Of a stretch of 14,916 nucleotides of DNA, positions 6,668-13,083 are shown one piece after another. Position numbers and translations under genes: made by a program. Numbering within the stretch: the stretch's first letter is position 1; every line of letters begins with the position of its first letter. The DNA is from Chloroflexota bacterium (lineage in GTDB: Bacteria; Chloroflexota; Limnocylindria; QHBO01). The stretch covers positions 488 to 15,403 of the forward strand of contig VBJX01000064.1 of assembly GCA_005879775.1 (NCBI GenBank), written 5' to 3'. A model generated the notes under the pieces. It saw nothing but the letters and a program-made list of their open reading frames with translations. It was not told the DNA's origin and made no database searches.

Positions 6668-7636
6668 CTAGGTCGAACCCTTGTCGACGGTCAGGACAAC
6701 GTTGCCGACCTTCTTCCCAGTCTCGACGTACCTTGCGGCCTCCATCACGTCCTCCAATGGGTAGCTGCGATCGATGACCGCGCGGAATTCGCCCGCCTCG
6801 ATGAGCTCCTTGAGGAAGAGGAGATCCTTCCTGGCGTAGCGCGCGATTCCCATCTTCACCTTCCTGCTGCCGATCCAGCGCGTGGCCAGCATCAGGAGCG
6901 GCATCTGGAACATGAAGCCCAGGTCGGTGTCGACGAATGTGCCGCCGGGGTTGAGCGAGCGTCGGCACCTGCGGAATGAGTGCTTGCCGACTGCGTCGAA
7001 AATGACGTCATAGCGCTGGCCGTTCTTCGTGAAGTCCTCGTTGGTGTAGTCGATCACCTCGTCGGCGCCCATGGAACGTGCGAGCTCTACGTTCCTGGTC
7101 GAACAGACGGCGGTGACGTGGGCGCCGAAGTGCTTCGCCAGCTGCACGCCTGCCGTTCCGACCGAGCCCGATGATCCGTAGACAAGCACGCGTCGCCCGT
7201 CGACCGGTCCCGCTCCTTCCAGGCAGGGCAGCGCCAGGCTGACGCCGTCGAAGACCGCAGCGGCTTCGTCGAAGCTCATCGCGGCGGGCTTGGGCGCCAG
7301 CGGGCCGCTCTCCCAGATGGCGACGAACTCCGCCCACGCTCCGGCCCCCTTGCCACCGAAGACCGCGTCGCCAACCTTGAACTCCGTGACGGCCTTCCCG
7401 ACCGCCGCAACCTCGCCGGCCATCTCCATGCCGAGGATCCGGTTCTTCGGTCGCCGCAGGCCGGTGACGAATCGGCTGATGAAGAGCTCCGCGTTGCGCA
7501 GGCCGGTGTCGGTCCGATTGACCGTCGTGGCACGGACCTTGACCAGCACCTCGTCGTCCGCCGGGACGGGCCGATCGACCTCCTCGAGATGAAGGACCTC
7601 CGGAGGCCCGTAGCGGTCGTACACGATCGCCCTCAT
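6668..7636 (-). CDS. Zinc-independent MDR alcohol dehydrogenase / quinone oxidoreductase
   Basis: The 322-residue medium-chain dehydrogenase/reductase starts MRAIVYDRYGPPEVL and has the GroES-like N-terminal half with LGMEMAGEVAAVG (68-80) and VGDAVFG (88-94), then the nucleotide-binding half with VYGSSGSVGTAGVQLAKHFGA (152-172) and EVIDY. The zinc-binding Cys/His of classical alcohol dehydrogenases are absent, and A-S/G-S-G-x-V-G is the NADPH-type quinone oxidoreductase fingerprint. It should reduce small carbonyls or quinones with NADPH in the cytoplasm; the substrate is unknown. ATG at 7636 begins the family's usual first residues. A TTG at 7651 would add 5 residues and overlap the upstream TGA as TTGA, so coupled initiation there cannot be excluded. 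GATAAT lies 7 nt before the ATG and could give a leaderless transcript. The substrate-loop motif NRTDTGLR (40-47) is typical. Confidence 0.9.
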   Translation of the reverse strand: MRAIVYDRYGPPEVLHLEEVDRPVPADDEVLVKVRATTVNRTDTGLRNAELFISRFVTGLRRPKNRILGMEMAGEVAAVGKAVTEFKVGDAVFGGKGAGAWAEFVAIWESGPLAPKPAAMSFDEAAAVFDGVSLALPCLEGAGPVDGRRVLVYGSSGSVGTAGVQLAKHFGAHVTAVCSTRNVELARSMGADEVIDYTNEDFTKNGQRYDVIFDAVGKHSFRRCRRSLNPGGTFVDTDLGFMFQMPLLMLATRWIGSRKVKMGIARYARKDLLFLKELIEAGEFRAVIDRSYPLEDVMEAARYVETGKKVGNVVLTVDKGST

Positions 7637-7643
7637 CGGCGCG

Positions 7644-7649
7644 ATTATC
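7644..7649 (-). promoter_or_regulatory. Possible -10 box for leaderless alcohol dehydrogenase mRNA
   Basis: GATAAT on the minus strand (one mismatch to TATAAT) ends 7 nt before the ATG at 7636. No Shine-Dalgarno precedes the ATG, and the spacing would place the transcription start at the start codon. No -35 is found at 16-18 bp. The box overlaps the TGA of the truncated upstream gene. Confidence 0.4.
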
Positions 7650-8157
7650 AACCGACCGCGTCAATTGGGAGCGTCGTTGACGGCCTTGAAGGCACCTGCG
7701 AGCCGATCTCCATGCGCTGCACGATGCCCCGCACCTGTGCCGCGAATGCCCATGGCCCGATGAAGATTCCCCATCCGGCCAGTTCGTTGTAGGTGGCAGG
7801 TCGAAAGACATCGGCCCAGAAGGATTCGCCGATGACCCAATTGGCGGGTGCGCCGCCCTCGGTCGGCGGCGTGATGCGCACCATGGCGTGCGCGCCGGCG
7901 ATGTCGTCACCGGAGGACTGGCGTGCCACCACGTTCATGAGGTTCAGGTCGACGGCGCCTGCGGACCCCGTCGCCTCCGCCAGCCGGCCAAGCCAGGCCA
8001 GCAACAGGTCGCCGGCCTCGGTCAGCGTGTCGCCGCGCTGCTGCTCCCCGATGCCGTGGACGAGGAGGATGCCGAGGTCGTAGGGCGTTTCCTCGGGGAG
8101 ACCCTGAATCCGCGCGGTCTTGCGGATCGCCGTGCCCAGGTCAGGGTTCTGAAGCAC
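7648..8157 (-). pseudogene. 3'-truncated 'HGIG' alpha/beta-hydrolase-like gene
   Basis: The 5' end is intact: GTG at 8157 with GGGAGGAG 8 nt upstream. The protein (169 residues) has DLGILLVHGIGEQQRGDTL (27-45), the His-Gly oxyanion-type start of a large family of actinobacterial and chloroflexal hydrolase-like proteins, then VRITPPTE and the WVIGESFWADVFRP stretch (106-119) with a hydrophobic WGIFIGPWAFA segment. In the longer relatives I recall, several hundred residues follow with membrane segments and the nucleophile region. Here the last 20 residues (about 7648-7710) look unrelated, and the TGA is met right at the promoter/start of the alcohol dehydrogenase gene. No GxSxG nucleophile is present. 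I infer a deletion that removed the C-terminal part; a naturally short paralogue is the alternative. Confidence 0.6.
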
Positions 8158-8353
8158 TGGGTGTTCTCCTCCCTGCCGGAAAAGTACGGGGTCAGGCGCG
8201 AACCTGCGATGTCGAAATGAGGGGCTGTCACCTTCGGCGCGCTCCTTGGCGCGGGCTTCGCGCGCAGTGGGATGGCCCGCCAGATGTAGGGCCCTTCTTC
8301 ATGGACAATGGTTTGGCGCGTAGCGTGCGAGTCAGAAGAGGAGTCCATCAACC
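8158..8353. other. Divergent intergenic region (HGIG gene / NTF2-like gene)
   Basis: This 196-bp gap lies between divergently transcribed units and should hold promoters for both. On the minus strand, GGGAGGAG precedes the GTG at 8157, and TACTTT (8191-8186) is a possible -10, without a matching -35. On the plus strand, GAGGAG precedes the ATG at 8354, and TAGCGT (8321-8326) is a weak -10 candidate. The middle is rich in alternating GC (cttcggcgcg-like units at about 8232-8267). No gene or RNA is recognisable. Confidence 0.35.
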
Positions 8354-8731
8354 ATGGAAGAGCATCCCAACGCCAGGCTGATCCGCGAGATGATCGATGA
8401 CCCGGTCCGATATGAGGTCGACTTCGTGACCGATGACGTGGAATGGCACTTCATCGGTCCCATCCCGCCGCTTCACAGCAAGGCCGAGCTGCTTGCTCGC
8501 CAGGCCGCCGGCGGCAGCGGGCCGCAGTTCAAGCAGATCGGGCAGACGACCCATGACGTGGTTGCCAATGACGGCCACGCCATCGCGCTGCTGGAGACCA
8601 CGTTCCAGAAGGGCGACGAGAACTTCACCTATCGGACGGCGGAGATCTATCACATCCGTGACGGAAAGATCTCGGCGCGCTGGGCGTTCGCGGAAGACAC
8701 CGAGGCAATCAACCGCTTCTTCGCCTCCTAG
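8354..8731 (+). CDS. NTF2/SnoaL-like small protein
   Basis: The 125-residue protein follows the cone-shaped NTF2-like fold: an N-terminal helix (NARLIREMID), FVTDDVEWHFIGP (24-36, the usual 'D-V-x-W-x-x-P' strand), HSKAELLA helix (41-48), then a long curved sheet with HDVVANDGHAIALLETTFQKG (67-87) and FTYRTAEIYHIRDGKISARWAF (91-112). The family includes SnoaL cyclases, ketosteroid isomerases and many stress or unknown proteins, all about 110-140 residues. No clear catalytic Asp/His set can be assigned, so the substrate is unknown. The start is supported by GAGGAG about 10 nt upstream of the ATG. The HIT-like gene begins 4 nt after its stop, so both share a transcript. Confidence 0.85.
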   Translation: MEEHPNARLIREMIDDPVRYEVDFVTDDVEWHFIGPIPPLHSKAELLARQAAGGSGPQFKQIGQTTHDVVANDGHAIALLETTFQKGDENFTYRTAEIYHIRDGKISARWAFAEDTEAINRFFAS

Positions 8732-8735
8732 TCCG

Positions 8736-9163
8736 ATGCCGGACTTGGAGTGCGAGATCTGCGCGAAGCACCGAGGCGAGGGGCCGCTCACGCCCAGCCC
8801 GGCGAAGACGGGCGTGCCTCGCTCGGCTACCTGTTCATCGAGAGCGAGCGGCATGCACCACACCTCGACGACCTGACCGATGAGGAGGCGGCGGCCCTGG
8901 GCCGCCTCCGGACTCGCCTCGCTCGTGCCCTGCGGATCGAAGTCGCAGCGTTGCATGTCTTTGCCGCGGTCATCGGGCGGAACATGGACCATTTCCACGA
9001 GCAGATGGTCGCGCGATATCCGGATACGCCGGCGGACGTTCCCTGGCACCGCAGCGACGAGTTCGCGCCACGCGCGAACGCCGAGGAGGTCGCCGACCTG
9101 GCGCGGAGACTGGCGCGACGGCTAGCGGGCGACGACGGTCCGCAGGGTGTGCGTCTCGACTGA
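8736..9163 (+). pseudogene. HIT-like family gene, frameshifted near 8785
   Basis: Two frames together encode one HIT-like protein. From ATG 8736 one frame reads MPDLECEICAKHRGEGPL, a typical Cys-x-x-Cys/Lys-His opening of this family. After about 8785 that frame becomes nonsense, while the +2 frame reads HAQPGEDGRASLGYLFIESE, then a helix, VFAAVIGRNMDHFHEQM (HxH core, third His replaced by Gln), VPWHRSDEF and a C-terminal helix up to TGA at 9163. Relatives have roughly a dozen more residues (a Y-E-D-x-L strand) between the two parts, so an out-of-frame deletion of about 40 bp is the simplest explanation. A GTG at 8750 lets the second frame start alone, but without the N-terminal strand. HIT enzymes hydrolyse or transfer nucleotides. 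Its last 42 bp overlap the convergent ABM gene. Confidence 0.65.
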
Positions 9164-9394
9164 ATCGAGAACCTCTCGGATACGCCCGATGCGCTCCTGG
9201 AATCCCGGGTTCGCCCGCCAGGCGGCGATCGCCTCAAGGCTCTCCCAGGGCCCGAACGAGTAGAAGACTCGCGGATCGTCGAGGTCTTCGAGGAGGCGTG
9301 CCTGCCCGGGGATGGCGCCGGGGACGTTCTCGCTGGTCCATTCCGCGAACTCCTGCCAGGCAGCCCGCAGCTTCTCTTGCGCCCCTTCCTTCAC
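9122..9394 (-). CDS. Antibiotic biosynthesis monooxygenase (ABM)-like protein
   Basis: This 90-residue ferredoxin-like ABM domain has AAWQEFAEWTSENVPGA (11-27), QARLLEDLDDPRVFYSFGPWES (31-52), then AIAAWRANPGFQERIGRIREVLDSVETHTL. ABM-fold proteins include cofactor-free monooxygenases, heme-degrading enzymes and many proteins of unknown substrate. The only standard start in frame is GTG 9394, but homologous N-termini usually begin M-Y-T-H-G about 8 residues earlier. The in-frame codons LYTHGRWVV upstream match this, with CTG at 9418-9416 at the Met position. The true start is therefore uncertain (CTG, or a mutated ATG). The CTG lies 5 nt after the TGA of the His-rich lipoprotein gene, so coupling is likely. 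The 3' end overlaps the HIT-like gene tail to tail by 42 bp. Confidence 0.8.
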   Translation of the reverse strand: MKEGAQEKLRAAWQEFAEWTSENVPGAIPGQARLLEDLDDPRVFYSFGPWESLEAIAAWRANPGFQERIGRIREVLDSVETHTLRTVVAR

Positions 9395-9423
9395 GACCCA
9401 TCGGCCGTGCGTGTACAGATCGT

Positions 9424-10056
9424 TCAGGGGAGCTCTCCGAAATCCCAGTGGTCCGGGACGACGGCCGGGGGCTTGCCGATCACGATGGCGATCTCGATGT
9501 GGCTCTTCAGCTGGATCTCAGCCGGATTGCCATCGTATTTCTTGCCGTCCAGGTACAGGACAACGCTCGCGTTGGGCTTGCAGAAGTCACCGACGCATGA
9601 GTCGTCAAGGCGGATGCCCCACTCGGTGAAGAATTGACCAAGCGTGTACGGGTTTTCGTGGGGATTCCGTGACTCGGTGTGGATGACCCCACTGGCATCG
9701 TGCGTATGCAGAGGAGATAGGCACGGCGCTCCGCAGATGGTCACGTAATACTCGGTGCTGGTGCCATCCAGGCTTGGCGTGCTCTGGACACCGGCCGCTG
9801 CCTCGATATCGATTCCGATTCCAGATGGCACTACGACCTTCTTGCCGTCGACCGACACATCAAGGTGAGAATGGGTGTGCGTCATGAGGTATTCGCGGTC
9901 GGTAGGCTCGAGGCCGGCCTGCGCGGCGAGAGCCATCGGATCTGACGGGGCCGGCCAGGACGGCTGCGCGAGTGGCTGGGCAGCGCACGCTGCGACGAGC
10001 ACAACTGCGCACAGGACGGCCGCGCAAACCGCGCCCCGCTGGACGTTTCCCTGCAT
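9424..10056 (-). CDS. Histidine-rich secreted lipoprotein of unknown function
   Basis: This 210-residue protein has a signal peptide (VQRGAVCAAVLCAVVLVAAC) with lipobox VAAC, lipid Cys24, so it is probably anchored outside the membrane. The mature part has two His clusters, HTHSH (60-64) and LHTHDASGVIH (116-126), followed by HTES, then PYTLGQFFTEWG (136-147), four Cys (108, 112, 154, 159) that could form disulphides, and a C-terminal strand SHIEIAIVIG (185-194). I recall similar HTHDxSGxIH proteins in Actinobacteria and Chloroflexota with no known function; the spaced His suggest metal binding, which is inference. Start: ATG 10056, immediately before the signal peptide; the open frame upstream is antisense to the nuclease gene. 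There is no Shine-Dalgarno, but TACACT lies 7 nt upstream. It sits between a thermonuclease lipoprotein and an ABM-like gene. Confidence 0.82.
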   Translation of the reverse strand: MQGNVQRGAVCAAVLCAVVLVAACAAQPLAQPSWPAPSDPMALAAQAGLEPTDREYLMTHTHSHLDVSVDGKKVVVPSGIGIDIEAAAGVQSTPSLDGTSTEYYVTICGAPCLSPLHTHDASGVIHTESRNPHENPYTLGQFFTEWGIRLDDSCVGDFCKPNASVVLYLDGKKYDGNPAEIQLKSHIEIAIVIGKPPAVVPDHWDFGELP

Positions 10057-10063
10057 CAGTCCG

Positions 10064-10069
10064 AGTGTA
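10064..10069 (-). promoter_or_regulatory. Possible -10 box of leaderless lipoprotein mRNA
   Basis: TACACT on the minus strand (TANNNT) ends 7 nt before the ATG at 10056. The 25-nt gap to the upstream nuclease gene has no Shine-Dalgarno. The geometry matches the boxes before the acetyltransferase and DinB-like genes in this window. Confidence 0.42.
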
Positions 10070-10081
10070 CGCGGCGCGGGC

Positions 10082-10885
10082 TCATGACTCGCAGCCGATG
10101 CCGTCGCCATCACCGTCGAACCTGTGGGGATCGGGCGGGAGGACCTCGAAGCGGCGGTACGGGATGTCGGCGCAATCCAGATCGGGCGGAGGGGGAGGGA
10201 TGCACACCGTCGGGTACGACGGATCGCAGCCGCCGGCCTGCGGTGCCGAGGTGGGGCTCGGGCCCGCGGTCGGCGCCCACAGTCCGCGCTCGGCATCCCG
10301 GGCCTCCTGCTCGGCGGCGAGGAAGAGGGCCTGGTAGCGGACATCGGGCGGATAGGTTGAGCTGTGGGCGAAGCCCAGGCGGACCAGCTCGTAGTTGACC
10401 ATCAGCCAGCTGGCGCCATCGTGGAGCCAGACATAGCGCAGGAGACGGCCGTATCGGTCCACCTCCGACACATCCTTCTCCAGGACGACCTCGAGCCCCG
10501 CCACCAGGGCCTTGTTGGCAGCCGATGCCTCCGGGCCCATCCACTCGACCGGGCGTGACGGGTCGACGGTCTCCGGTGTGTCGATCCCGATGTAGCGAAG
10601 CCGGTAGACCACGCCGCCGATCTCGACCTTGATCGTGTCGCCGTCCACCACGTCGACGACGAGGCCGATGGTCGTCTCGCCGATCGGCTGACTCCCGAAC
10701 GCCACAGTGGTCGATGCCGATTCGCTCGCAAGAGCCGTTGCGGTCGCGGGTCCGCTGACAGAGGCCGATGAAGGGGCCTGGCTCGGGTTGCTGCTGCCGG
10801 GATTCGGCCCCGCGCAACCGATGACGAAGACGGCCAGGAGCCCGCTGATGCCCAGTGCCGTCCGGCTCGGCCGGCTCTCGGTCAA
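10082..10885 (-). CDS. Thermonuclease-family lipoprotein with excalibur-type tail
   Basis: This 267-residue secreted nuclease has a signal peptide with lipobox VIGC (lipid Cys24), then a Ser/Ala/Pro-rich linker (25-70) and a staphylococcal-nuclease domain (about 72-205). Conserved residues are all present: VDGDT (80-84), R97 and D102-E105 in RYIGIDTPE, and DRYGR (143-147) with R147, matching Arg35, Asp40, Glu43 and Arg87 of SNase; ERGLW closes the domain. After a proline-rich linker the C-terminus has Cys pairs and DGDGDGIGCE (257-266), the excalibur calcium-binding motif. It should cleave extracellular DNA/RNA with Ca2+, for nutrient or phosphate scavenging. The start is TTG at 10885, overlapping the acetyltransferase TGA as TTGA, with GGAAG about 5 nt upstream; it is the only start codon that keeps the whole signal peptide. 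Confidence 0.93.
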   Translation of the reverse strand: MTESRPSRTALGISGLLAVFVIGCAGPNPGSSNPSQAPSSASVSGPATATALASESASTTVAFGSQPIGETTIGLVVDVVDGDTIKVEIGGVVYRLRYIGIDTPETVDPSRPVEWMGPEASAANKALVAGLEVVLEKDVSEVDRYGRLLRYVWLHDGASWLMVNYELVRLGFAHSSTYPPDVRYQALFLAAEQEARDAERGLWAPTAGPSPTSAPQAGGCDPSYPTVCIPPPPPDLDCADIPYRRFEVLPPDPHRFDGDGDGIGCES

Positions 10886-11898
10886 GAGGTCTTCCGGATC
10901 TCGCGACCTTCGCGCAGTACGAGCTCGTACTCCCGCTCATCGCGGGCAGCATGCATTCCCGCACGCTCGTAGAGGCGAGTGGCGCCGGTCAGGCTCTGCG
11001 AATCGACCCCAAGCCCAACCTGCCGCTTGCCGCGTGCGTGGAACTCGCCAAACGAGTGCTTGAGGAGCGCCAGGCCCAGTCCCTTTCCACGCCATGCCGG
11101 CCGAACGCCGAGCTCGCTTACCCAGCCCATCTCGGGCCTACCGGAGGCCTCGGGCAGGCAGAGGGAGATTCCGGCGATCTGGTCCCGATCCATGGCCAGG
11201 AACCAGAGGCTGGGGTCATACGGGTTGAACTGCGTGGCGAACTGCAGCCAGTTGTCATAGGTCCGAGGAACGAAGCCATAGTGGTCGGCGAACGCCTCGC
11301 AATCGGCCTCGAAGACAGCTGGCTCGTCCTGGTCCGGCACCGCGGTGCGGATCGTGATCGGCTCGGGAAGGGGCGGCACGACGGGCGCCTCCTCGTCGAG
11401 CTCGATCTCCATGGTCCAGTAGATCCGCTCCAACTGCCAGCCGCTCCGCTCGACCGCCCGCTGCATCTCGTTGTTGACGCCGGGGACGTTGGTGTGGAGC
11501 GCCACTCTCAGCTCGGGCGCCGCGAGATGGACGTTGGCCTCGCCTCGGCGTTCGACCCAGGCGATGAGTCCCTCGAGAATGCCGGATTCAAGCAGATCCG
11601 GTCGCACGCGGAGGTAGACGAATGGCGCCACGTGCTCGGCGTCGTTGTCGTAGAACTCGCCGACCGCTGCCGCCTGGCCAAGCGAGTCGATGACGAGCCG
11701 GCCATCGGTCCGCGGGTCGAAGGAGGGGACGTTGTACGATTCGCGCACCATCTGAAGCGTGGCGTTGGGAGTGCCGTATTCGGCGATGGCGGCCGCGTTG
11801 CACAGATCGGTGATGGACTGCGAATCGGCGTCCGGATCGATCCACCGGCCGATAAAGCCCGGGGGAAGCTCGACGTCGATCCCTGCCATCGACTTCAT
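10882..11898 (-). CDS. Tandem-GNAT N-acetyltransferase
   Basis: This 338-residue protein has two GNAT-like halves. The C-terminal one is canonical: ITIRTAVPDQDEPAVFEA (181-198), LWFLAMDRDQIAGISLCLP (231-249), ELGVRPAWRGKGLGLALLKHSF (262-283) with the acetyl-CoA loop RGKGLG (270-275), and SLTGATRLYERAGM (302-315). The N-terminal half (about 15-165) is degenerate in the pyrophosphate loop but ends RSGWQLERIYWTMEIEL, as in the double-GNAT proteins related to mycothiol synthase. Only the C-terminal half is likely to be catalytic; the acceptor is unknown. ATG at 11898 is used; ATG at 11889 is possible. There is no Shine-Dalgarno, but TAGCAT lies 8 nt upstream. It is divergent from the HAD gene with only 41 bp between starts and overlaps the nuclease TTG start by 4 bp. 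Confidence 0.88.
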   Translation of the reverse strand: MKSMAGIDVELPPGFIGRWIDPDADSQSITDLCNAAAIAEYGTPNATLQMVRESYNVPSFDPRTDGRLVIDSLGQAAAVGEFYDNDAEHVAPFVYLRVRPDLLESGILEGLIAWVERRGEANVHLAAPELRVALHTNVPGVNNEMQRAVERSGWQLERIYWTMEIELDEEAPVVPPLPEPITIRTAVPDQDEPAVFEADCEAFADHYGFVPRTYDNWLQFATQFNPYDPSLWFLAMDRDQIAGISLCLPEASGRPEMGWVSELGVRPAWRGKGLGLALLKHSFGEFHARGKRQVGLGVDSQSLTGATRLYERAGMHAARDEREYELVLREGREIRKTS

Positions 11899-11906
11899 GA
11901 CCCTGA

Positions 11907-11912
11907 ATGCTA
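11907..11912 (-). promoter_or_regulatory. Possible -10 box of leaderless acetyltransferase mRNA
   Basis: TAGCAT on the minus strand (TANNNT) ends 8 nt before the ATG at 11898 in a 41-bp divergent gap. There is no Shine-Dalgarno for this gene. A -35, if any, would overlap the start of the divergent HAD gene. Confidence 0.4.
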
Positions 11913-11939
11913 GTCCCGCAGCGAGGTTGAGGCCCGCAC

Positions 11940-12608
11940 ATGGCCCGAGCCCTGATCTTCGATCTTGACGGCACGCTGATCGACACCGTCTACGCCCACG
12001 TCTTCGCCTGGCAGCGGGCGCTGTCGGAGGCGGGCCTGCCGCTCGAGGGCTGGCGGATTCATCGGCGCATCGGGATGAGCGGTGGGCTCTTCACGCGCGC
12101 CGTGGGGCGTGAGCTCGGCGGCCGCCAGCTGAGCGATGTGGAGGTGGAGCAGATCCAGGGCCGTCATGGCGAGCTCTACCGCGAGCTGCTGCCCGAGCGG
12201 CGCCCGCTTCCCGGGGCGGTGGAGCTGCTGGCGCACCTGCGCGCGATCGGCGTGCCATTCGGGATAGGAACCTCCGGCCGCCGGCCCGAGATCAATGCCT
12301 CGCTCGATGCCCTAGGCGTCGGTGAAGGAGTCGTGGTCGTGGAGCGCGGCGATGTCCTGCGCGCCAAGCCGGAGCCTGACCTGTTTCTCGCCTGCCAGGA
12401 GCGGATGGGGGTCCAGATCGGGGATTGCACAGTGGTCGGCGATGCGGTGTGGGACCTGCTTGCCGCTCGTCGAGCGGGGATGCTCTCGGTGGGCCTGCTG
12501 ACCGGCGGCTATGGCGAGGATGAGCTGGCGCGTGCCGGCGCGTTCCGCGTCTACCGTGACCCAGCAGAGCTGGATGCCTCGCTCGACGAGTTGGGAATCG
12601 TGCCGTAA
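11940..12608 (+). CDS. HAD-superfamily hydrolase (phosphoglycolate phosphatase/beta-PGM-like)
   Basis: The 222-residue subfamily IA HAD protein has all four motifs: DLDGTL (8-13; nucleophile Asp8 and acid Asp10), GTSGRR (110-115; motif II Thr/Ser), AKPEPD (142-147; Lys143) and GDAVWD (167-172; Asp168, Asp172). A helical cap (about 16-88) includes HRRIGMSGG. It should hydrolyse a small phosphate ester such as phosphoglycolate or a sugar phosphate, with Mg2+, in the cytoplasm; the substrate is not determined. ATG at 11940 is supported by GAGG 7 nt upstream and immediate entry into strand one. It heads the plus-strand unit; the next gene follows 18 bp after the stop with its own strong ribosome-binding site. 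Confidence 0.92.
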   Translation: MARALIFDLDGTLIDTVYAHVFAWQRALSEAGLPLEGWRIHRRIGMSGGLFTRAVGRELGGRQLSDVEVEQIQGRHGELYRELLPERRPLPGAVELLAHLRAIGVPFGIGTSGRRPEINASLDALGVGEGVVVVERGDVLRAKPEPDLFLACQERMGVQIGDCTVVGDAVWDLLAARRAGMLSVGLLTGGYGEDELARAGAFRVYRDPAELDASLDELGIVP

Positions 12609-12626
12609 TTCGGAGAGGAGACCACG

Positions 12627-13067
12627 ATGGCTGACACGGAATTCTCGACAGAACGCCTGCTCGAGCAGGCAGCGGGAAACCAGAGCGCCCTGTTCCTCGT
12701 TGCGTTGCGTTGGGCCCGCGAGCGGGACGGATCGGTCGATGCCTGGGCCACATTCGTAGGTGACCAGTTTGCGGAAGGCTGGGAGGACATGCGCAGCGCC
12801 GGCGCGCGCGAGGTTGCCCGCCAGGTGGGCCTGAACTTCGCATGCGGTGCCGATTCAAGCTTTGTCGGGCTGGAGGGAGATGACTCGCGTGCGGAGGCGG
12901 TGATCGAGGGACCAGATGCTGAATGGCTCGCTGACACGGGCGTGTCGCTTGCGGACAACGACCGCGCGAACGAACTGATATTTCGCCGCATCGCCGACGG
13001 CATCGGCTTCTCGGTCGAAACCTTTCGGGACAACGGGCGCCTCCACATCGTCCTCTCGAAAGCCTAG
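12627..13067 (+). CDS. Uncharacterised 146-residue protein
   Basis: I do not recognise this family. It has an excellent ribosome-binding site (GGAGAGGAG, 6 nt before the ATG), and codon use is like its neighbours, so it is a real gene. The protein is acidic and apparently alpha/beta: an N-terminal helix (TERLLEQAAGNQSALFLVALRWARERD), GDQFAEGWEDMRSAGAREVARQVG (45-68), a CGAD stretch (73-76), an acidic middle with GDDSRAEAVIEGPDAEWLAD, then a helix (ANELIFRRIADGIG) and a final strand pair FSVETFRDNGRLHIVLS. The layout vaguely recalls small ligand-binding proteins with a V4R- or sterol-carrier-like end, but I would not assign it. It lies between a HAD phosphatase (18 bp) and a BtpA-family gene (16 bp), so is co-transcribed with both. 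Confidence 0.82.
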   Translation: MADTEFSTERLLEQAAGNQSALFLVALRWARERDGSVDAWATFVGDQFAEGWEDMRSAGAREVARQVGLNFACGADSSFVGLEGDDSRAEAVIEGPDAEWLADTGVSLADNDRANELIFRRIADGIGFSVETFRDNGRLHIVLSKA

Positions 13068-13083
13068 CCAGGAGCCACTCACG

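Noticed and set aside
8232..8267. Short repeated cttcggcgcg/cttggcgcg/cttcgcgcg units
   Set aside because: Imperfect, only about 10 bp and unequally spaced; explained by GC-rich composition.
8022..8351. 109-codon minus-strand frame crossing the divergent gap
   Set aside because: It would overlap the well-supported GTG/Shine-Dalgarno start of the HGIG gene in another frame, and its translation resembles no family I know.
10855..11913. 352-codon open frame on the plus strand
   Set aside because: Antisense to the acetyltransferase gene, whose GNAT motifs are clear; shadow frame.
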